Below, piece after piece: positions 58,320 through 64,000 of a DNA stretch of 64,000 nucleotides. The position numbers and the translations under genes were made by a program. The notes beneath the pieces were generated by a model, which had not been told where the DNA came from, did not search any database, and saw only the letters and a list, made by a program, of their open reading frames with translations. The stretch comes from Rhexocercosporidium sp. MPI-PUGE-AT-0058. Taxonomy: Eukaryota; Ascomycota; Leotiomycetes; Helotiales. The stretch spans positions 3,162,001 through 3,226,000 of the forward strand of contig JAGTJL010000001.1 in the NCBI GenBank assembly GCA_020746875.1, given 5' to 3'. Position 1 is the first letter of the stretch, and each line of letters opens with the position of its first letter.

Positions 58320-58577
58320 TATAATAATAAGTGCACTTAAGAGCTTCTCAACGAGTCAAGGAATCCAAGAGTTTAAAGGTAATTAAGTCATAACGAGTCG
58401 GACTAATACCGGAGGGGTTTCGAAAGAGCTTATATATATAAACTCACACTCCCTCCACTCCCTCTTTCTTTCTTCATCTTCTTATTTCCTTCGTATTAGA
58501 CCTATTAACTCTTAATAGCCTCAGCTAAAGTACTACTATATACCTCTTACACCGCTCTCTTGGCTAGTGTCGTTACA
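58320..58577 (+). repeat. 3' LTR of outer Ty3
   Basis: 258 bp, begins TATAATAATAAG and ends GTTACA; followed by TSD AATCT. Differences from the 5' LTR are transitions in both directions, so both copies were mutated. Confidence 0.92.
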
Positions 58578-58693
58578 AATCTAATCTAATCATTTTTTAC
58601 ACTGGGCTAAATGAAGGGGAGGCAGAGGAAAGGTTGGGCAATTGAATACACTGGAAATAAGTAGTTAATTATATAAACAGCTCGTAACGTCAA

Positions 58694-61600
58694 TTACTTC
58701 CTAATCAATGCATGGGATTCATCTAGACAACGGGCCTTTATCGCAAAACACTCCTTACAAATATCAAAATCTCCACTATTACAAACCTCGCAATGGTAAT
58801 AAGTGTCTTGGTTAAATATACCTAAAACACAGACGTCACACCATCTCGAGGAATTATCGCTTGGCACTGAAATCGTGGCCGTAAACAAGTCGTCTTCTTG
58901 AACAATTATGCCTTCTTTTGTATACTTTTAAAGGAGGAGATCGGCGATTTCGGGATACCCGGTCCTTCTTGCCCACCATAAAGGTGTTCGACCGAAATTG
59001 TCCTTGGAATTCAAGGCAGGATTTTCGGTTAAGAGAATTACAACTATGTCTTTCTGTCTCATCCTTACTGTAATTAATAATGGTGTCGAGTCGTAGTAGT
59101 CCCTGGAATCAACGTCAACTCGGTTTGCGGCGATTAAGAGCTCAACGATGGCTTTATTTCCATTTTTAGCTGCGTATAACAACGCCGGCCGACCACTGTT
59201 ATCTTTTAAGTCGACGTCGACCTTTTCTATCGCGAGCAATAGCTGGACGACACCCTCATGCCCCTTATCAGCAGCCTACGACAGCGGCGTCTGTCCGTAC
59301 TTATTGTCCTTTAAGTCGACATCGACCTTCTCTGTCGCGAGTAGCAGTTAAACGACACCCTCGTGCCCGTTCTTAGCAGCCTATAATAGCGGCGTCTGTC
59401 CGTACTTATTGTCCTTTAAGTTGACGTCGACTTTCTCTGTCACAAATAACAACTGGACGACAGCCTCGTGCCTCTTATTAACAGTTTACGATAGCGACGT
59501 TTAGCCGTAGTTATTTTTCAAGTCGATATTAACCTTTTTTATTGCGAATAATAGCTGGACAATACCTTTATACCCGTTATTAATAGCCTACGACAGCGGC
59601 GTCTAGCTATAGCTATCCTTTAAGTCGACATTAACCTTTTCTATTATAAGTAATAGCCGGATAATACCCTCGTGCCCCTTCTTAATAGCTTACGACAGCG
59701 GCGTCCGGCCGTATTTACTCTGCGAATCGATATCGACTTTCTCTGTCACGAGCAGCAACTGGACGACAGCCTTATGCCCCTTATTAGCAGCCTACGACAG
59801 CGGCGTATAGCCGTACTTATTGTCCTTCGAGTCGACATCGACCTTCTCTGTCGCCAGTAACAGCTGGACAACACCCTCGTGCCCGTTCTCAGCAGCTAAC
59901 CACAGCGGCGTCTGGCCGTATATGTCGTTCGAGTCGATATTAACCTTCTCTATCGCGAGCAGCAGTTAGACAATGCCCTCGTGCCCCTTCTTAGCAGCCC
60001 GCGATAGCGGCGTCTGCCGGTAGCTCTAGTCCTTTGAGTCGACATCGACCTTCTCGGTCGCGAGCAGCAGCTTGACGATACCGTCGTAGCCGTTCCGAGT
60101 AGCCAACTACAGCGGCGTATAGCCGTATATGTCGTTCGAGTCGACATCGACCTTCTCTATCGCGAATAGCAGCCGGATAATACCCTCGTGCCCGTTATTA
60201 ATAGCTTACGACAGCGGCGTCTAGCCGTAATTATCCTTCGAGTCGACATCAACCTTCTCTATCGCGAGTAATAGCTAGACAATACTTTCGTACCCCTTCT
60301 TAATAGCCCACGACAGCGGCGTCCGGCCGTATTTATTCTACGAGTTAACGTCGACCTTTTTTATCGCAAACAGTAGCTGGACGACAGCCTCGTGCCCTTT
60401 CTCAATAACCTACGACAGCGGCGTCTGGCCGTATTCGTCCTTCGAGTCGACATCGACCTTCTTTATCGCGAGCAGCAGCTGGACGATAGCCTTGAACCCA
60501 AAGTACGCTATTAAATGTAGTCCTGTCATATCCCTCGGGAATCTTTGGCTATATCTCGTGTCGGATTTCTTAGCTAGTAGTGCTTGGCTCGATGCCTCGA
60601 CTTAGGCTTGTTTCTGGAGAAATTCTATAAAACCTCAACAGGAAGTCGAAGACTCCCGAGCATAATAACCTTAATTATGTGTTACGTAGTCGTATAACTT
60701 ATTTAATTAAAGCCGTTGTTCAAATTCCTTGTCACTCTGACAAAAGCCGCTCTTAAAGGTGTCAAAAGAGAGATATATAACGCATGCTATCGTAATCTCA
60801 CTCTCCGCTTTTGGAAACCATCGCCTTTGCGTTCGCTCGAAGTACTCCTGCGTTGTATAATAAACTAACCGGATAATCCCGCTTTCTACATCGACTGTAA
60901 TTAAGCCAGCACATATAAAGACTATGTCTTCGACCTCTGGAAGGTTTTCTTTGTCTAGTTGAGACTCACCGATCTCTATAGCAAGCGCATACTGAAGTTC
61001 TGAAGTGGCCAGCGGTCTCTTTGCGCAGGTGATCCATGAGAGGGCCTGCTGGGCAAGCTCTTCCTGGTCTTTGATCTGGCCATTGATCCGTTCCATGGCA
61101 TCCTCATATGCGTGGTCATATGCTTCAGATCCTCTGACCAAATTCTTTAAAGCTATTTGGACTGCTTTTGGCGATCTCTTCCCAATTAGGGATTCAAGAT
61201 AGAGCTGTGCAAGTAGAAACCTAGTAGAGTTAGTTTGGTTCAATTAGTACTTGAAATAAATCACATACATCCCATCTACAGCCTTGATAATGCCCACCTT
61301 GATTTCCTCTTGCAATTCAGGACTCCGAGCCACAAATCCTAGAAGCCGGAATATATGACCACTCAGGTATTTTTGCACATCTTCTTCGCTAGCACGGATC
61401 TCTAGCATTTGACTCCCTTTAAACTCCTCTTCGATGCTTGATATCGGCCGTAAAGTGGCAAAGATGTTGGCCCCGCACTTTGCTTGAAGGTTAAAGAGGC
61501 CTGCTAGAAATCTTTTTCGACAGCCTTCGGAAAGTTGACATTCATCTAGCGCATCGACGACAATAAAGATTCGAGAATATAGTGCAGTAACGACCTGAAA

Positions 61601-63134
61601 AGATGTAGAAATATCATTAAGGGATGGCCGTGTCTGTTTCGTCTTGTGTCGATCATAAAGCTCTTTCACAGTAAATGGCAGAGACGGCTGGCTCTCAGCT
61701 AGCTGTTTAAGCAAGCTCGTGAGCAAGTCGTCAATCTTCTGCTCGTCTTAATGCCGGAAATTACAGTAAATATAGGCAATGCCAACACCCGGTCCCGTGG
61801 AAAATCGCGAGCTAAGCTCTTCTACTACAATCGATGTGAGAATTGTCTTCCCTACCCCGGGAATTCCTAAACAGAATAACGTCTGTTAGTCGGAGTTTAG
61901 CCACCTCTGGAACTCTTTCGATTCTAGGAGCCATTAGCCAGTCCCTAGCTGTCGGCGATTAATGAAATCGCTCTACTAAAGACCGTAGCTAACTAATGTG
62001 AGCTAATCAAGGACTTTCATATCTTTATTATTATTTAACTTATATCTCATCGTTTTAACATATGCTTTAGTTTTAGATATAGTGCGAAGAACTAATATAA
62101 TATTAGTAGTTATAAGACTTGCAGACGCTATAAAAGAACTAACTATACGAAAGAGTCTCTTTAATCTTCTTCTCAGCTTCGATTTTATTAAGAGGAATCC
62201 GACAGAAAAGATCCTTCGCATATGCTGCCGCCACTATTATTGCATACCCTTGCCACTCCTTGTTCTTGTGTGAGTCTAAGTAATCGTATATGCCACGAAT
62301 CACTAGACACGGGAAGTAGTTTATTAACCCGACTGCTTTTATCTTAAAACACAAAACGTCCTTCTCCGCCGTAAGTTTGTCCCGAACCGTAGCGTCCTTC
62401 ATTAACTGGTTTACAGACGCAATTAAGCCGTAATAAACTTCTGAGTTATCCTTATCTTCGCTCCGTTTAAGTTGTAGAACTAACTTTAATAGATTATTAC
62501 TATAAACTATCTTATAGCTTGTTGCGTCGTTCGCCGGGTGAGTGATTTCTGATCGATATAGCCTTTCGTTGCTCGGGGCTGGCCGCTTATACTTCTTACG
62601 TAGCTTTGGGTTCTCTTAAATAGCATGGCTAATAGCCGTTTCGAGCTGATGCCCTTTTAACTCGTACTGTGCCTTGAGTCCGTTCATTGCAGTTCGCAAG
62701 ATCGCTGGTAGCTAATTCAAGAACCCCGTGGTTTAAAATCTCTGACCTTATATCGTCTTGCCGAAGTCATATTAAAATACGCCACCCTTCCTATCGCGCG
62801 GGGCGCTCACCATAATATTATTAAAATAAATGTCGTGCGTTAGGCTTAACGTACCGCCGCTAATACCAACTATTAGACTAATCTTAATATTCGGGAAGCT
62901 ATGTAGTATGTCTCTTGCCACTATCGCCGCAGAAGTTGTGCCGTACTCCCCGTCAAGTAAGACGGCAATAACGACGTTGTGTCTCCCAACTTTGCTAAGT
63001 ATATAATCGTTATTGTCATTCGGGGACACATATTCGGGTCCATCGTGGTTTTCGTTGAGGAAAGCTTACGCAGCAATATACTCCGTGCTTATGGCATATA
63101 TCCAGCCGACGGTGTAGTCTTTAGGGTTCGACAT
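58694..63134 (-). pseudogene. PNP-NACHT-ankyrin-ZZ STAND (NLR-like) protein with RIP-type stops
   Basis: ATG at 63,134. Order on the minus strand: a purine-nucleoside-phosphorylase-like (PNP_UDP) N-terminal domain (YTVGWIYAISTEYIAA, YILSKVGRHNVVIAVLLDG, YGTTSAAIVARDILHSFPNI, then INYFPCLVIRGIYDYLDSHK, KNKEWQGYAIIVAAAYAKDL at about 62,280). Next the NACHT domain with intact P-loop GIPGVGKT (about 61,855) and Walker B IFIVVDALDEC. A 48-bp intron (61,221-61,268; gtatgt, tactaat, ctag) is followed by the winged-helix-like region, about sixteen ankyrin repeats (60,530-58,930) and a ZZ zinc finger (WCDVCVLGIF...YHCEVCNSGDFDICKECF). Stops occur where CAA/CAG/TGG is expected (AA.AFLN; TPLS.A in several repeats). 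Such proteins act in fungal non-self recognition; PNP domains may act on nucleosides. A few reversions would be needed for function. Confidence 0.88.
58930..60540 (-). repeat. Near-identical ankyrin-repeat array (~16 units, ~100 bp)
   Basis: The DNA itself is a tandem repeat: cgacagcggcgtct..ccgta, gtcgacatcgaccttctctgtcgcgag and tggacgacacc-like strings recur about every 99-102 bp. Units encode GHEGVVQLLLATEKVDVDSKD..YGQTPLS variants. High internal identity indicates recent unit amplification; scattered tag/taa codons mark RIP-like damage within it. Confidence 0.8.
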
Positions 63135-63265
63135 GCTCGCTCGCGGGAGGATATGATAAAAGGTTGGTCGGACGTGAGGGCTATTCAGCTTAGAGCAAGT
63201 GGGTATTAGTTAGGTTCGTTTGATCGAAGGAGGGGCTTCCGCTATAGATTCGATTGGCAGAGCTT

Positions 63266-63701
63266 CCTAGAAATAAAAGCAACTGCCTAATGTCACTAAT
63301 CCTCGCAAAGGAAAAGTAAAGGATTGCGAAAATGTAAGAAAAAGAAGGGAGAATAGACTGAGATAGATAGTAAATGTCGCGGAATCAGCCTCACGGGGCT
63401 GAATCTTGCGGGGTTGGTATGCACAGCTGCGGCTGCGCCAGCAATGGCCACGTCGCCTCCCATGAATGGCTTGCGGCCACATACAATAGAAAGATATCGG
63501 ATCTTCACCTTGAAGATTTTTCAAGAAGAGCATTAATAAAAGCCATATTAGATCAGGGTTTCGGTGCAAGAGTGTCAGATAGCCTTCAATATAGGAATAC
63601 GGCGATCTTCTAGTGGGACGAAGATGATCGGCGCAAGGGTATTTCCGCGCGTCCGATTGAGTTGCAGCGATGACGCTAGCGGCAAGGCCGAATCCGTCCA
63701 T
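63266..63701 (-). other. Possible N-terminal remnant of another fungal NLR-like protein
   Basis: A minus-strand ATG at 63,701 gives MDGFGLAASVIAATQ, the typical opening of helical N-terminal domains of fungal STAND proteins. After about 15 residues the resemblance stops, and the remaining frame (63,267 stop) looks non-coding. A 79-codon plus ORF (63,374-63,613) overlaps and cannot be excluded. Weak. Confidence 0.25.
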
Positions 63702-63752
63702 GTTTCGTCCACGCTAGCCAGCTATAGTCGTGATGTCAAAGGACGTTAAAAG

Positions 63753-63753
<1 letters not shown>

Positions 63754-63849
<96 letters not shown>
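63754..63849. repeat. (AAT)32 microsatellite
   Basis: 96 uninterrupted bases of AAT. It lies in intergenic sequence upstream of the PNP-NACHT gene. Confidence 0.97.
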
Positions 63850-64000
63850 TTATAGCAGCTTATACTGTCATATGATCTCAAGGCAAAAGACAGGGTCTAG
63901 TACTTAAGGGCATTGTTGACAGATAGAATCTGCTCTTGTTACTATCTCTAGCATTTATAGTTTATGTCAAGAAAACAATAGCGTCTTTCGGCTTGCAGCC
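63850..64000. other. Right window end, nothing recognised
   Basis: Normal composition, no ORF or motif. Confidence 0.5.

Larger units (their letters stand above)
42558..58577 (+). mobile_element. Ty3/gypsy chromovirus (outer element of a nest), RIP-degenerate
   Basis: Two direct 258-bp LTRs with TSD AATCT at 42,553-42,557 and 58,578-58,582. The LTRs begin TGTGACAATAGG (left) / TATAATAATAAG (right, all differences transitions) and end GTTACA. A purine tract (aaaaagggagtaa) lies directly before the right LTR, so the element is in plus orientation. The copia element 42,912-51,269 sits about 100 bp inside its 5' LTR. Without it and one TSD copy the Ty3 is about 7.66 kb, a normal size. Internal order after the insertion: gag, protease, RT, RNase H, integrase, chromodomain, then an antisense ORF before the 3' LTR. 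Confidence 0.92.

Noticed and set aside
1..64000. tRNA, rRNA, CRISPR, bacterial operon signals
   Set aside because: None seen; introns, retroelements and HET/NLR genes place this in a fungal nuclear genome, where CRISPR and Shine-Dalgarno sites do not apply.

Overview
The window looks like nuclear DNA of a filamentous ascomycete (Pezizomycotina). Evidence: short introns (46-95 bp, often with a TACTAAT-type branch site), a HET-domain gene, two NACHT/ankyrin STAND genes, a Pth11-like CFEM receptor, a MULE transposase, a Tad1-like LINE, and Ty1/copia and Ty3/gypsy elements. Large AT-rich blocks are full of stop codons explicable by C-to-T / G-to-A transitions (CAA/CAG to TAA/TAG, TGG to TAG, Cys TGY to TAY). 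Paired LTR copies differ almost only by such transitions. This is the signature expected of repeat-induced point mutation (RIP); dinucleotide bias was not computed.

Layout. 1-12.7 kb: AT-rich, RIP-like remains of a retroelement gag and several unrecognised proteins, broken by balanced-composition islands without clear genes (about 4.8-5.5, 8.3-9.0 and 9.9-10.4 kb). 12.8-24.5 kb: a gene island of normal composition. It holds a small exon, an intact HET gene (-), a decayed MULE transposase (-), an apparently intact 7-exon CFEM/Pth11-like receptor (+) with a shortened CFEM domain, a C-terminal fragment of a membrane protein (-), and a broken NACHT-ankyrin gene (-). 24.5-27.2 kb: truncated copia (+) carrying a 173-bp solo LTR with its TSD, then a truncated chromovirus (-).

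27.4-41.5 kb: a Tad1-like LINE (-) split inside its RT by a complete 8.3-kb Ty3 element (+, 257-bp LTRs, TSD CGGAT/CGAAT); removing the insert re-joins the LINE frame. 42.0-58.6 kb: a GATTA-rich tract received a Ty3 chromovirus (+, 258-bp LTRs, TSD AATCT), which was then entered by an 8.4-kb copia element (-, 190-bp LTRs, TSD GATTT). Both of the last two elements carry additional ORF remains antisense to their own pol; these are the best candidates here for something undescribed. 58.7-63.1 kb: a PNP-NACHT-ankyrin-ZZ STAND gene (-) with RIP-type stops. A 32-copy AAT microsatellite lies near the right edge.

Functionally, the host genes are non-self recognition and surface-sensing families (HET, NLR, Pth11), typical of the accessory compartment of fungal genomes. 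All mobile elements seen are degenerate. No tRNA, rRNA or CRISPR was seen. All names come from reading motifs by eye; no database search was run.
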